In this document: positions 1 to 9,935 of the stretch, piece after piece
Position numbering within the stretch: the stretch's first letter is position 1
Layout: each line of letters starts with the position of its first letter
Assembly: GCF_001544835.2 (NCBI RefSeq)
Contig: NZ_FCNX02000004.1
Span: 310,001-374,000, forward strand
From: Caballeronia fortuita
GTDB taxonomy: Bacteria; Pseudomonadota; Gammaproteobacteria; Burkholderiales; Burkholderiaceae
DNA length: 64,000 nt
Direction: 5' to 3'
Notes under the pieces: generated by a model
The model's database searches: none
Told to the model about the DNA's origin: nothing
The model's input: the letters and a program-made list of their open reading frames with translations, nothing else
Made by a program: the position numbers and the translations under genes

Positions 1-202
1 GAATAAAGGTGTCGAAGCGGCTTCCGAGAACTTCGCCGACAAAGCCCCACGTGATCGCCGGACTCGTGATGCCCGGAATGAGGACGATGGCCGGCCGCGT
101 CGATCGCTCGCCGGCGCTGCCCGCGCCGGGCCCATAGCGCAGGTAATGCTGGCGAATGCCGTTGGCGAACACATTGCCGCCATGAAGAAACGTGGATGAC
201 AT
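1..202 (-). CDS. nicD: N-formylmaleamate deformylase NicD, N-terminal part
   Basis: Partial gene: the start codon lies at 200-202 and the coding sequence runs off the left edge, leaving 67 residues. The protein starts MSSTFLHGGNVFANGIRQHY and continues to the segment IVLIPGITSPAITWGFVGE. This is the N-terminal strand and oxyanion-hole region of alpha/beta-hydrolases of the NicD type. In the aerobic nicotinate pathway NicD removes formate from N-formylmaleamate, giving maleamate in the cytoplasm. It lies 30 bp downstream of nicE on the same strand, as expected for a nic operon. The catalytic serine, acid and histidine lie outside the window, so the call rests on N-terminal similarity and on the neighbours. 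Confidence 0.8.
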   Translation of the reverse strand, partial: MSSTFLHGGNVFANGIRQHYLRYGPGAGSAGERSTRPAIVLIPGITSPAITWGFVGEVLGSRFDTFI

Positions 203-232
203 GGTGTGGCTCCGCAAAAGTTGCCGGGCGGC

Positions 233-985
233 TCAGTACGCGCCGGACAGCAGCGCGCCTGCGCCGGGAACGATGGGCTCCAGATCGAGATGGCGCAGCA
301 TCGCGTAGGTGGTGGCGATGGCGGCCGTGATGACGGGCTTGCCGGTCATCGCTTCGACCCTGGCGACGGCGGGCAGCGACGGCATCTGAACGCATGCCGA
401 GAGCACGATGGCATCGGCGTCCGGATACTTCATCTTCGAGACGATCTCCGGCAGCCGCGACGGGTCATGACGCCCGACTTCGAGGTTGTCGGGAATCTCG
501 AGCGCCCGCCAGTCGATGACCTCGTAGCCTTCGCTGCCGATGTAATCCACGACGAGTTCCGTCAGCGGCTTCATGTACGGGGCGACGACCACTATCCGCT
601 TCGCGCCGATCACTTTCAATGCGTCGACGAGTGCGCCTGCACTGGTCAGCACGGGCGCGTGAGCGCCGTTCTCCGTCGTGTGCTTCGTCAGGCGCTCCTG
701 CGACACGCGGTGATAGCCGCGGCCCATCGCCATGATGGCGACGAGGCACGCGTACCCGAGCACATCGACACGCGCATCCGACAGTTCGATCGCGCAGCGG
801 TCCGATTCTGCGTCCATGGCGGCCAGTTCTTCCTTGACGACCTTCTTCATGCGCATGCGGCTCGAATGAAACGTGAAGCGCTCGGGCCGGATGGTTTCGC
901 GCAGGCGCAGCATCGCGGGGATCTCCGTCTCCATCGTCGTATTGGAACTCGGCACGATCTGGCCGATGCGATAGGTCTTGAACAT
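233..985 (-). CDS. nicE: Maleate cis-trans isomerase NicE
   Basis: This 250-residue protein belongs to the Asp/Glu racemase-like maleate isomerase family. It converts maleate to fumarate, the last step of nicotinate degradation, feeding the TCA cycle. It starts MFKTYRIGQIVPSSNTTMET, where the PSSNTTME segment is typical of the family. The two catalytic cysteines expected for NicE are present, near residue 80 (GYACLVAIMAMG) and near residue 198 (LSACVQMPSL). A good ribosome-binding site (AGGAG) precedes the ATG at 983-985, which decides the start although the frame is open further upstream. It is followed by nicD on the same strand and is divergent from nicC. Confidence 0.9.
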   Translation of the reverse strand: MFKTYRIGQIVPSSNTTMETEIPAMLRLRETIRPERFTFHSSRMRMKKVVKEELAAMDAESDRCAIELSDARVDVLGYACLVAIMAMGRGYHRVSQERLTKHTTENGAHAPVLTSAGALVDALKVIGAKRIVVVAPYMKPLTELVVDYIGSEGYEVIDWRALEIPDNLEVGRHDPSRLPEIVSKMKYPDADAIVLSACVQMPSLPAVARVEAMTGKPVITAAIATTYAMLRHLDLEPIVPGAGALLSGAY

Positions 986-2415
<1,430 letters not shown>

Positions 2416-2518
2416 GGTTTTTGACTGCCTCGCCTTTGGCGGCGGGGCAGGCTAGCATCGAACGTTTCGGGCGTGCGCTGCTGTCGGCGCTCGCCGCTTC
2501 CTTTTCGGGGTTCATGTC

Positions 2519-3019
2519 ATGTCTCATCCGCGCCCGGTCGATGGTCCCGTCACGCTTCGCGTGAACGGGCACACGCGCACCGTCGCGTTCGTGGCGTCGG
2601 ATGCTCCATTGCTCACGGTCCTGCGCAACGATTTCGAACTGAACGGACCGAAGTTCGGCTGCGGGCTCGGACAGTGCGGCGCGTGCACCGTGATCGTCGA
2701 TGGCCACGCGACGCGCGCCTGCGTCGTGCCCGCCGTCGCCGCGACCGGTCGCGATATCGTGACGCTCGAAGGACTCGGGACGCCGGAGCATCCGCACTTC
2801 ATTCAACGCGCATTCATCGAGGAACAGGCGGCGCAGTGCGGGTACTGTCTAAACGGCATGATCATGAGCACCAAGGTGCTGCTCGAGCGCAATCCCGTTC
2901 CCGGCGACGACGAAATCCGCGATGCGTTGCGCTACAACCTGTGCCGGTGCGGAACGCACATCGAGATCATGAACGCGGTGCGCCGGGCCGCTCGCTATCT
3001 TCAGCAAGATGAGCAATAG
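2519..3019 (+). CDS. nicA: Nicotinate dehydrogenase small [2Fe-2S] subunit NicA
   Basis: This 166-residue iron-sulfur subunit belongs to the xanthine dehydrogenase/isoquinoline oxidoreductase class. In the nic pathway NicA passes electrons from the molybdenum site, where nicotinate is hydroxylated to 6-hydroxynicotinate, to the cytochrome c domains of NicB. The plant-type cluster motif CGLGQCGACTV with a further Cys (TRAC) fills the N-terminal half. The second cluster has CGYCLNGM and the pair CRCG. The length is normal for the family. It follows nicC after a 103 bp gap, and its last codons overlap the start of the next gene by 11 bp, implying coupled translation. Confidence 0.88.
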   Translation: MSHPRPVDGPVTLRVNGHTRTVAFVASDAPLLTVLRNDFELNGPKFGCGLGQCGACTVIVDGHATRACVVPAVAATGRDIVTLEGLGTPEHPHFIQRAFIEEQAAQCGYCLNGMIMSTKVLLERNPVPGDDEIRDALRYNLCRCGTHIEIMNAVRRAARYLQQDEQ

Positions 3020-5351
3020 AACGATCGATAGCGTGGATATCGCGGATGCGCCGCCGCACGCGGGAACGGCCAGTGCGGAGCCGACGACGCATCGGGCGCG
3101 CACCTATCGCTGGCCAGCGGGCGAAGAGGCCTGTCTCGCGTCGCTGGAAGTGAGCGTGGACGCGACGCCATCGGGCCTGATGCGAAGCTATCGATACCGC
3201 GTGTCCCTGGACGGGCCCGGGAGCGCATCAGAAAAGGGTCTGTTCGCGCCGGACTGGCGACCCGCGTCGCCGCAAAGCATGTTGTATCGCCATGCGCATG
3301 CCTCGCTGACGTTCGATTCCCCGGCGCCCGTTGTTCCGGAGCACGCGCACGTGTTCGCGCGCGAGTCCTTCATGGATGAGACGGCGAGCGAGCTTGCCCT
3401 CGACCCCGTCGACTTGCGCCTGCGCCATCTCGACGCCGATGAGGATGCGGGCGCGCGGGAAGTCGTCCGGATGGTCACGGAACGCGCGGCGTGGGGCCGC
3501 AAGGAGCGTACCGACGCAGGTTCGCAGTGGCTCGGCGGCCGTGGTTTCGCGATGGACGGCGAGCGGGAAGGCGAGCCAAACTGGTCGGCGTGGATCGTGG
3601 ATATCGATGTGCATCGGCAGACCGGAGATGTCGCGGTGCGCCGCGTCGTCGCCGGGTATGGCGAAGGCTCCGGCAGCCTGCCGGTTCTGCATGGCGTGCC
3701 GCATACGCTCGTCGAGCGCGCGGTGTCGCTGGCGCTCGGCCACGCGTCGAATGCGCGACCCACGCATGACGAAGCTGCCGCGTCCGCGCCGATGTCGTTC
3801 GATATCGCGTCGGCTGCCGGCACAACGTCCTTGAGCACGCAAGGCACGCCGGATGCGCTGCCGACGCCGGACGCGCAGCGCGCCGCGGCGCCGGCGGTCG
3901 CCGCCATCGCAAACGCAATCTTCGATGCAACCGGCGTGCGTTTCAGGCAACCGCCGTTCGATTCGCAGCACCTTCGGTCGAAGCTGGCTGGCACGGAGCC
4001 ACCGCAGCCGGTTCATCACGGCGTGGCAGCGGCGCGACCCGGCCGCATCAAGAGGCTGCTCGCCGGAGGTGGCATCGCCGGAGTCATCGGCGGGATGGTG
4101 GGTCTGGCGTGCGCCATCATTCCGGGGCCGCGGGAGATCGCGCCGATCGCGCCGGGCAGCCTCGGTGCGTCGACGTGGAGCGCGGCGACGCTCGAACGAG
4201 GCCGGCAGATCGCCCTGGTCGGCGACTGCGCGGTCTGTCATACGGCGCCGGAGGGACAGAAGAATGCAGGCGGGTTCGCGCTCGAAACGCCGTTCGGCAC
4301 CATCTACTCGACCAACATCACGCCGGACGCGGAGACGGGAATCGGCCTATGGTCGTATGCAGCGTTCGAGCGCGCCATGCGCAAGGGCATCGCACGCGAC
4401 GGCACGCATCTTTATCCCGCGTTCCCCTATACGGCTTTCGCCAGGATGAGCGAGCCGGACATGCTGGCGCTCTATGCGTATCTGATGTCGCAACCGGCGG
4501 TGAAGCACACACCGCCGAAGACGAGCCTGCCGTTTCCGATGAACCTGCGCCCGGCGGTCGCCGGATGGAACTGGCTGTTTCATGACGACAGCGAGTTCAA
4601 GCCCGATGCATCGAAATCGGCGATGTGGAATCGCGGCAAATATCTCGTCGATGGCGCGGCGCATTGCGGTGCGTGCCACACGCCACGCAACCGGCTGGGC
4701 GCGGAGAAGGGCGGTCTGGCGTATCTGGCCGGTGGCGAGGCGGAAGGCTGGGATGCGCCGGCTTTGGTCGGGCATCGCGGGCCCGTTCCCTGGACCGAGA
4801 AGGCGCTCTTCGATTACCTTCGCACCGGGTTTTCGAAAGAACACGGCGTGGCGGCAGGTCCGATGGGACCGGTCGTCGCCGGGCTGGCCGAACTTCCGGA
4901 GCCCGATGTAAAGGCGATTGCGCACTACATCACGTCGTTGTCTCCGAAAGTCGACGAGGCAGCAGTCGCCAGCGCGGCGCAGAAGCAGTCGAACGGCGCC
5001 GATGTGGTCAGCGTCATGGGCCTCGAGCGCGGGCGCCAGACCTTCGAGACCGCATGCGCGGTGTGTCACGCGGCATCGGGCGGCGTCGGGCATCTGGGCG
5101 TGAGACCGCTGATGGGCCTCAATACCAGCGTGGCGCAGAGCCGGCCTGACAACCTGCTGCATGTTCTGCACAACGGCATCGACAGTCCGGCCACGGCCGA
5201 ACTGGGGTATATGCCCCGCTTCGGTGATGTCTATGACGACAAGCAGATGGCCGAACTCGCAGCCTACATTCGGGCACGATATGCGCCTGACCAGCCTGCG
5301 TGGGCGGACCTCGAACGTGTCTCCGCTCAAGTCAGGGAGGCGGCGCACTGA
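3009..5351 (+). CDS. nicB: NicB-like nicotinate dehydrogenase subunit with reduced molybdopterin domain and three cytochrome c domains
   Basis: This 780-residue protein sits in the nicB position. As I recall, Pseudomonas NicB is about 1,190 residues: a xanthine-dehydrogenase-type molybdopterin region fused to three cytochrome c domains. Here the C-terminal half carries three haem c motifs, CAVCH near residue 405, CGACH near 553 and CAVCH near 683, each with a downstream Met region. Residues 340-370 hold a hydrophobic segment (GGIAGVIGGMVGLACAII) likely to anchor the haem part to the membrane. The first ~330 residues retain only tail elements of a molybdopterin subunit, such as ESFMDETASELALDPVDLRL and AIANAIFDATGVRFR. 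The usual GGGFGGK-type, GQG and GxGE motifs are not seen. The frame is intact, so this may be a real short form or an in-frame deletion. Confidence 0.7.
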   Translation: MSNRTIDSVDIADAPPHAGTASAEPTTHRARTYRWPAGEEACLASLEVSVDATPSGLMRSYRYRVSLDGPGSASEKGLFAPDWRPASPQSMLYRHAHASLTFDSPAPVVPEHAHVFARESFMDETASELALDPVDLRLRHLDADEDAGAREVVRMVTERAAWGRKERTDAGSQWLGGRGFAMDGEREGEPNWSAWIVDIDVHRQTGDVAVRRVVAGYGEGSGSLPVLHGVPHTLVERAVSLALGHASNARPTHDEAAASAPMSFDIASAAGTTSLSTQGTPDALPTPDAQRAAAPAVAAIANAIFDATGVRFRQPPFDSQHLRSKLAGTEPPQPVHHGVAAARPGRIKRLLAGGGIAGVIGGMVGLACAIIPGPREIAPIAPGSLGASTWSAATLERGRQIALVGDCAVCHTAPEGQKNAGGFALETPFGTIYSTNITPDAETGIGLWSYAAFERAMRKGIARDGTHLYPAFPYTAFARMSEPDMLALYAYLMSQPAVKHTPPKTSLPFPMNLRPAVAGWNWLFHDDSEFKPDASKSAMWNRGKYLVDGAAHCGACHTPRNRLGAEKGGLAYLAGGEAEGWDAPALVGHRGPVPWTEKALFDYLRTGFSKEHGVAAGPMGPVVAGLAELPEPDVKAIAHYITSLSPKVDEAAVASAAQKQSNGADVVSVMGLERGRQTFETACAVCHAASGGVGHLGVRPLMGLNTSVAQSRPDNLLHVLHNGIDSPATAELGYMPRFGDVYDDKQMAELAAYIRARYAPDQPAWADLERVSAQVREAAH

Positions 5352-5621
5352 AGCCGTCAAGATCTTTACGACACAGGCCTGCTCGTGCGCCATCTGGTGC
5401 TCGACGAGGCGCCGAGCTTCGACAGTAAGCGCCTGCAGGCTGGCGCGCTTTCGCGATGGGATCTCAGGCTCGGAAGCCAGGAAATAGCGGGAAGCGTGCT
5501 GCGGTTGCGTCATACCTACCGGAGTCATCTGCGACGTCACGGAAATGCCCTCCTGGCGCAGAACTCCGACCAGCTTTCGAGTCACCGCGCGCACGAGCAA
5601 CTCCTTGTGCCGCTGCTCGGC
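5352..5621. other. Gap after nicB, possibly holding an unidentified gene remnant
   Basis: This 270 bp gap lies between nicB and the convergent lactonase gene. On the minus strand, about 5375-5625, one frame reads RHKELLVRAVTRKLVGVLRQ, then about 55 more residues that look protein-like (VEARRLVEHQMAHEQACVV). No start codon or ribosome-binding site sits sensibly upstream, because the lactonase gene occupies that DNA. I do not recognise the family. It could be the C-terminal relic of a deleted gene or chance coding potential in GC-rich DNA. No clear terminator hairpin is seen. Confidence 0.25.
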
Positions 5622-6695
5622 TCATCCCCGCAGTGCCGCGACGATCTCGATCCAGTTCGCACCGCGACCACCAACCGCGCGCGACGCATGGGTCAATGCG
5701 CCGGTTCGGGAATCGATTCGATACGCACTGATGTTCGACGATAGCTCTCCACATGCCACAAGAAACGAGCCACTCGGATCGATCTTGAAGCCGCGCGGCT
5801 GGCGCTCGGTTTCCGTCCAACCAGTGTCGGCAACGGCGGCGCCATCTTCCGACACGCGATAGACAACGATGCGACTCGTGTTGCGATCCGATGCATACAA
5901 AAAGCGGCCGCTTGGATGCACCTGAAGGTCCGCATTCCAAATGGACACAGCGAGCACTTCAGGATCAGGCTGCTTCGGCGCGCCGGCAGCAGGGCGGCTA
6001 AATCCCGGCTGTAATCCGGCGAATGCCTTCGCGCGCGAGGAAACGCTGAGGAAGGTCAGCCTGCCGCTGACCAGATCCCGTTCGAAGACTGCAATGTCGC
6101 CCCGGAATTCGCTCAGCACGTAAAGATGGCGCCCGGAAGGCGACAGGCGCAAGTGACGTGGACCGAAGCCGCGCTCGAGGTCCACGGTGTCGACTTCGCG
6201 GAGAGGGGAATCGGCGCTGTCGCGGCGAATCTGAAACCCGATGATCTGGTCGCTGCCATGTGCGCTGACGTACACGAATCGGTCGTCATCGGACACCGCG
6301 GTCCCGTGAGCATGAGATATGTCGTCGATGACCTGCACGGGCCGGTTCCCGTCGTATGCCGCATATACCGTGAGGCGATGTTCGCTGTACGACGATCCGA
6401 AGATCAGCGACCCGCAACGGTCGCTCTCCAAGTACACGTTGCTTGCTTCGACTTCGTTCCGATGCGTCTGCGTGAGCTTGCCCGTGTGCCGGTCGATGGC
6501 GAATGTCAGTAAGGAGCGTCGGGCGCCACGCGTAGCTGCGACGAAAGATGACTGGTCCGCTGAAAGTGCCAACGGCATGACACGTTCCGCCGCAGGATGG
6601 CGCTCCAGCGCCGTCAGGTTCCCGGTCCGTCCGTCGAGCGCGAAAACGCCTATGTCTGCATCGTCGGCGTACGAAACGAAAGCGAAGAAGTTCAT
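5622..6695 (-). CDS. Beta-propeller lactonase family protein (6-phosphogluconolactonase/YbhE-like)
   Basis: This 357-residue protein belongs to the seven-bladed propeller lactonase family. It has repeated blades with phrases such as IGVFALDGRTGNLT, VYVSAHGSDQIIGFQI, PRHLRLSPSGRHLYVLSE and LQVHPSGRFLYASDRNT. Members hydrolyse 6-phosphogluconolactone or other sugar and aromatic lactones; the substrate here is unknown. No signal peptide is seen, so a cytoplasmic location is likely. The ATG at 6693-6695 starts MNFFAFVSYAD, matching the usual start of the first blade, although the frame is open further upstream. It is divergent from the panE-like operon and convergent with nicB, so it could belong with either region. 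Confidence 0.8.
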   Translation of the reverse strand: MNFFAFVSYADDADIGVFALDGRTGNLTALERHPAAERVMPLALSADQSSFVAATRGARRSLLTFAIDRHTGKLTQTHRNEVEASNVYLESDRCGSLIFGSSYSEHRLTVYAAYDGNRPVQVIDDISHAHGTAVSDDDRFVYVSAHGSDQIIGFQIRRDSADSPLREVDTVDLERGFGPRHLRLSPSGRHLYVLSEFRGDIAVFERDLVSGRLTFLSVSSRAKAFAGLQPGFSRPAAGAPKQPDPEVLAVSIWNADLQVHPSGRFLYASDRNTSRIVVYRVSEDGAAVADTGWTETERQPRGFKIDPSGSFLVACGELSSNISAYRIDSRTGALTHASRAVGGRGANWIEIVAALRG

Positions 6696-6905
6696 CTTGA
6701 TCTGGCGTGTGGAGTCAGACGTTTGACGACGTGATGAACCAGATAGTACAAAACAGCCGCTCACGGCATCAAGATCCCTGGTATTTTCCCTTACGAAAAG
6801 GCCTGGTTTGAGTGCCAATTGCGTTTCGCAATGTCAATATTGCGTTCATTGCATTGTCAGAGTGTGCGCGGAATCGTATCTTCGTCTCCATTCGAGGAGA
6901 CCTTC
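6696..6905. promoter_or_regulatory. Divergent promoter region with ATTGCG palindromes
   Basis: This 210 bp lies between the lactonase gene and the panE-like operon. Positions 6818-6832 form a perfect palindrome, ATTGCG-TTT-CGCAAT. The 8-mer ATTGCGTT recurs at 6839-6846 and runs directly into TCATTGCATTG at 6846-6856. The same 8-mer occurs at 17208-17215, and the same 11-mer (reverse complement) at 17184-17194, in the promoter region of the LysR gene at 17221. These look like operator half-sites, probably for that LysR protein. The GAGGAGA sequence just before 6906 is the ribosome-binding site of the first gene. Confidence 0.55.
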
Positions 6906-7856
6906 ATGAAGATTGCATTTCTGGGCGCAGGCGCGCTCGGCTGCGCCATCGGCGCCGCGCTGACCGAAGGCGGCCACGAGACGTGGCTCGTCGACAGCTT
7001 CGCGGCGCACGTCGAGGCCATGTCCCGCGACGGCCTGCAAGTCGACGACGAACGCGGCACGCGCAGCGTCAAGGTGCGCGCGACGATGAATCCCGCCGAC
7101 GTCGGAACGGTGGACCTCGTCATCGTCCTGGTCAAATCCTTCCACACCGATTCGGCGATGCGCGGCGCGCTCGACCTTGTCGGCCCCGATACGCTCGTGC
7201 TTTCTCTTCAGAACGGCCTCGGTCATGAAGATCTGCTCAGCGAGATTGTCGGACGCGAGCGAGTGCTCGCGGGGAAGACCTATGTCGGTGGCGTGTTGCG
7301 CGCGCCCGGCCACATCCAGTCCGGCGTCACCGGGAAGGTCACGATCATCGGCGAACTCGACGGCCGCGTGACGCCACGCGCGCAAAGTGTCGCGGAAGCA
7401 TTCAACCGCGCAGGTCTCACGACGATGGTCAGCGCCAATATCCTCGGCACGATGTGGGACAAGCTGCTGATCAACGTCGCGACCGGTGCGATCACAGGCA
7501 TCACGCGTCTGACGTATGGGCAGCTTTACAGCGAACCCGTGCTGAAGGCGACGTCGCTCGCTGCCATTGAGGAAGCCATGGCAGCGGCGAAGGCGGCCGG
7601 CATCAAACTCTCCATCACGCGTGCGGAAGACGCCTGGAACATGGCCGCCGAAGGGCTTCCAGCCGCGTTCAAGACCTCCATGCTGCAAAGCCTGGAAAAG
7701 TCGTCCGTCACCGAAATCGACTTCATCAACGGCGCGGTCGTGCGTTGGGGCGAACGGCTCGGCGTGCCAACGCCGGTCAATTCGACACTCGTGGCGTGCG
7801 TGAAAGGCATCGAGCGCGGCATGACCGACCGCCAGAAAGAGGAGGGTGGGGCATGA
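6906..7856 (+). CDS. Ketopantoate reductase-family (PanE/ApbA) oxidoreductase
   Basis: This 316-residue NADP-dependent oxidoreductase has the N-terminal nucleotide-binding motif IAFLGAGALGCAIG and the central segment LVLSLQNGLGHED. The family's C-terminal helical domain contains the conserved lysine (MWDKLLIN) and the EIDFINGAV segment. True PanE reduces 2-dehydropantoate, but many paralogues in catabolic operons act on other 2-oxo or 2-hydroxy acids. The position at the head of an operon with CoA-transferase and hydratase genes favours a catabolic role. The ATG at 6906 follows a strong GAGGAGA site. Its stop overlaps the next start (ATGA). Confidence 0.8.
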   Translation: MKIAFLGAGALGCAIGAALTEGGHETWLVDSFAAHVEAMSRDGLQVDDERGTRSVKVRATMNPADVGTVDLVIVLVKSFHTDSAMRGALDLVGPDTLVLSLQNGLGHEDLLSEIVGRERVLAGKTYVGGVLRAPGHIQSGVTGKVTIIGELDGRVTPRAQSVAEAFNRAGLTTMVSANILGTMWDKLLINVATGAITGITRLTYGQLYSEPVLKATSLAAIEEAMAAAKAAGIKLSITRAEDAWNMAAEGLPAAFKTSMLQSLEKSSVTEIDFINGAVVRWGERLGVPTPVNSTLVACVKGIERGMTDRQKEEGGA

Positions 7857-8245
7857 GCGCACGCAAAGCCTATCTGGAACACGTCGCGATCTGGGTGAAG
7901 GATATCCACTGGCACATCCGCTTCTTCGAAGAAGTGCTTGGCATGACCATGCGCGAAGTAGACGGCTCGCGCGAAGCGCCACGTCAGTACTGGACACTCG
8001 GCGGACTGCAATTCATTAGCGATCCCGCTTACGACGGACCCGAAGGCCGGCTCGCGCATCTGGGCGTGATGTGCGAGGACCTCGAAGCCGCGCTCGCCGC
8101 CGCGCAGCCGTTCGGCGTCACGGAGATGACGCAGGGCCGTAACTGGCTGCGCCTGCCCGACGGACTCGCCGTCGAACTCATCCAGGCAAGACCCGCCACA
8201 TGCGTCGCGCAGGCGCTGTCGATCAATCCACGCGCGGAGGCGTGA
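7853..8245 (+). CDS. VOC-family (glyoxalase/dioxygenase fold) protein
   Basis: This 130-residue protein is one vicinal-oxygen-chelate domain. It starts YLEHVAIWVKDIHWHIRFFE, with the metal-ligand histidine in LEHVAI and the typical FFEEVLGM helix. Later segments RLAHLGVMCEDLEAAL and LRLPDGLAVELIQA supply the second ligand pair (His and the final Glu). VOC proteins include lactoylglutathione lyases, methylmalonyl-CoA epimerases and ring-cleaving enzymes; the CoA-related neighbours make an epimerase or isomerase role plausible, but this is inference. It overlaps the previous gene by 4 bp and is 2 bp from the next, so it is cotranscribed. Confidence 0.72.
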   Translation: MSARKAYLEHVAIWVKDIHWHIRFFEEVLGMTMREVDGSREAPRQYWTLGGLQFISDPAYDGPEGRLAHLGVMCEDLEAALAAAQPFGVTEMTQGRNWLRLPDGLAVELIQARPATCVAQALSINPRAEA

Positions 8246-8247
8246 GC

Positions 8248-8715
8248 ATGAGCACCATCAATATCACCGAAAAGTATTGGGACGATGCGCAGGAAGGCGA
8301 CGAGTGCGTCAGCCCGACCTACACCGTCACGAAGGAACGCATTCTCGCTTACGCCGATCTGACGGGCGACCACACGCCGGTGCATGTCGATGAGGACTAT
8401 GCCAACGCAAGCCACTTCGGTTCGATCGTCGCGCATGGCCTGTTCGGGCTGTCCATCGCCGACGGACTCAAGACGCAGAGCGACTATCGCTTTCTGCCCG
8501 GCATGTCGCTCGGCTGGACTTGGGATTTCGTGCTGCCCATCAAGGTCAACGACGTGCTGCATGTCAAGTTTCGCGTGACATCCATGCGCGCGAGCAAGAG
8601 CCGTCCGGGCTGGGGCATCGTCGTGTTGCCTTCGGAACTGATCAACCAGAACGGCGAAGTCGTTCAACGCGGCGAGCATCGTCTGATGATCCCGCGCCGT
8701 CCGGGAGCCTACTGA
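8248..8715 (+). CDS. MaoC-family (R)-specific enoyl-CoA hydratase/dehydratase
   Basis: This 155-residue single hot-dog-fold protein resembles (R)-hydratases. The catalytic motif is YADLTGDHTPVHVDEDYA (residues 36-53), with the Asp and His of the hydratase-2 signature, followed by FGSIVAHGLFGLSIADGL. It probably hydrates or dehydrates an enoyl-CoA made by the neighbouring CoA-transferase. The start at 8248 lies 2 bp after the VOC stop, and its stop shares a TGATG junction with the CoA-transferase. It is a single-domain form without an attached dehydrogenase. Confidence 0.82.
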   Translation: MSTINITEKYWDDAQEGDECVSPTYTVTKERILAYADLTGDHTPVHVDEDYANASHFGSIVAHGLFGLSIADGLKTQSDYRFLPGMSLGWTWDFVLPIKVNDVLHVKFRVTSMRASKSRPGWGIVVLPSELINQNGEVVQRGEHRLMIPRRPGAY

Positions 8716-9935
8716 TGCAAGCCCGTCCCCTCGAAGGCATTCGCGTCGTCGACTACAGTCACTTTCTAGCCGGTCCCTATGTCGGCCGCTGCCTCGCCGC
8801 GCTCGGCGCCGAAGTCATCAAAGTCGAGCGTCCCGGCAGCGGCGATGCAGGCCGCCAGCACGCGACCGTCCTCGACGACCAGCAAAGCGCCTACTTCCTC
8901 CAGCTGAACATGGGCAAGCGCGGCGTGAGCGTCGACATGAAAGATCCGCGGGGCAAGGCGTTCATGCAGCGCCTGTGCGATTCGGCGGATGTGTTCATCG
9001 AAAACTATCGCCCCGGTGCGCTCGACAAACTCGGCCTCGGCTATGCCGCGCTGTCCGAGCGCAATCCCGGTCTCGTCTATTGCTCGATCTCGGCGTACGG
9101 GCACACGGGTCCGGACGCGCATCGTGCGGGCTTCGGGCTGATCGCGGAAGCGAAGAGCGGCATCATGCAGATGATCGGCAACCCCGGCGAGCCGCCGCCA
9201 CTCATGCGAATTTCGCTCGGCGACATGTACACCGGCATCCACGCGGTGGCCGCGATCAACGCTGCCTTGCTCGGCCGCGTGAAGAGCGGACGCGGCCAGC
9301 ATATCGACATGGCGCTGTACGACACGCTGTTCTCGATGCACGAATACGCCGTCCAGTGCTACACGATGCAGGGCGTGGTCCCCGAACAGACGGGCCACGA
9401 CATGCCGACATCGACCTTATACGGCGTGTTCAGAGCAAACGATGGCGATCTGGTCATCGCCGCGCAGGTCGACGTATCGTGGAAGCGCTTCGCCGCGGCG
9501 GTCGAGCAAAACGGCGGCCCCGCAGGTTTCGCGAGCGATGCGCGCTTTCACAGCCTGAACGGGCGCAATGCGAACCGCGAGGCCGTTCTTGCGGTCGTGA
9601 AGCCGTGGGTCGCTGCACGCAACGTCGCCGATGTGCTCGCTCTGCTCGACAGCGTCGATGTGCCCTGCGCCAAGGTACAACGCATCGACGAGGTCGTGGC
9701 CGATCCGCAGATCGTCGCGCGCGGCATGGTGATCGAACAGGAGCATCCGCGTTTGGGCACGCTGCGTCTGCCAAACCTGCCATTCCGCTTCTCGGACTGC
9801 GATACGTCGATTCGCGAAGTCGGCCCCGATCTCGGGCAGCACAACGAGGAAGTCGCCCGCTCGCTCGGCTTCAGCGCGGCCGAGATCGATGCGATGCAGA
9901 CCGACGGCGTGCTGTTCTCTAAACCGGGGGCATGA
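8715..9935 (+). CDS. CaiB/BaiF family (type III) CoA-transferase
   Basis: This 406-residue protein activates a carboxylic acid by transferring CoA from a donor acyl-CoA. It begins with the family pattern LEGIRVVDYSHFLAGPYVGR and keeps the core phrase GAEVIKVERPGSGD. The expected catalytic aspartate is D170 in SLGDMYTGIHAV. The C-terminal part has the usual LRLPNLPFRFSD and GPDLGQHNEEV segments. The length is typical. It is translationally coupled to the MaoC hydratase upstream (TGATG) and to the AroE-like gene downstream (4 bp overlap), so a CoA thioester is very likely an intermediate of this operon's pathway. The substrate is not evident. Confidence 0.88.
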   Translation: MQARPLEGIRVVDYSHFLAGPYVGRCLAALGAEVIKVERPGSGDAGRQHATVLDDQQSAYFLQLNMGKRGVSVDMKDPRGKAFMQRLCDSADVFIENYRPGALDKLGLGYAALSERNPGLVYCSISAYGHTGPDAHRAGFGLIAEAKSGIMQMIGNPGEPPPLMRISLGDMYTGIHAVAAINAALLGRVKSGRGQHIDMALYDTLFSMHEYAVQCYTMQGVVPEQTGHDMPTSTLYGVFRANDGDLVIAAQVDVSWKRFAAAVEQNGGPAGFASDARFHSLNGRNANREAVLAVVKPWVAARNVADVLALLDSVDVPCAKVQRIDEVVADPQIVARGMVIEQEHPRLGTLRLPNLPFRFSDCDTSIREVGPDLGQHNEEVARSLGFSAAEIDAMQTDGVLFSKPGA

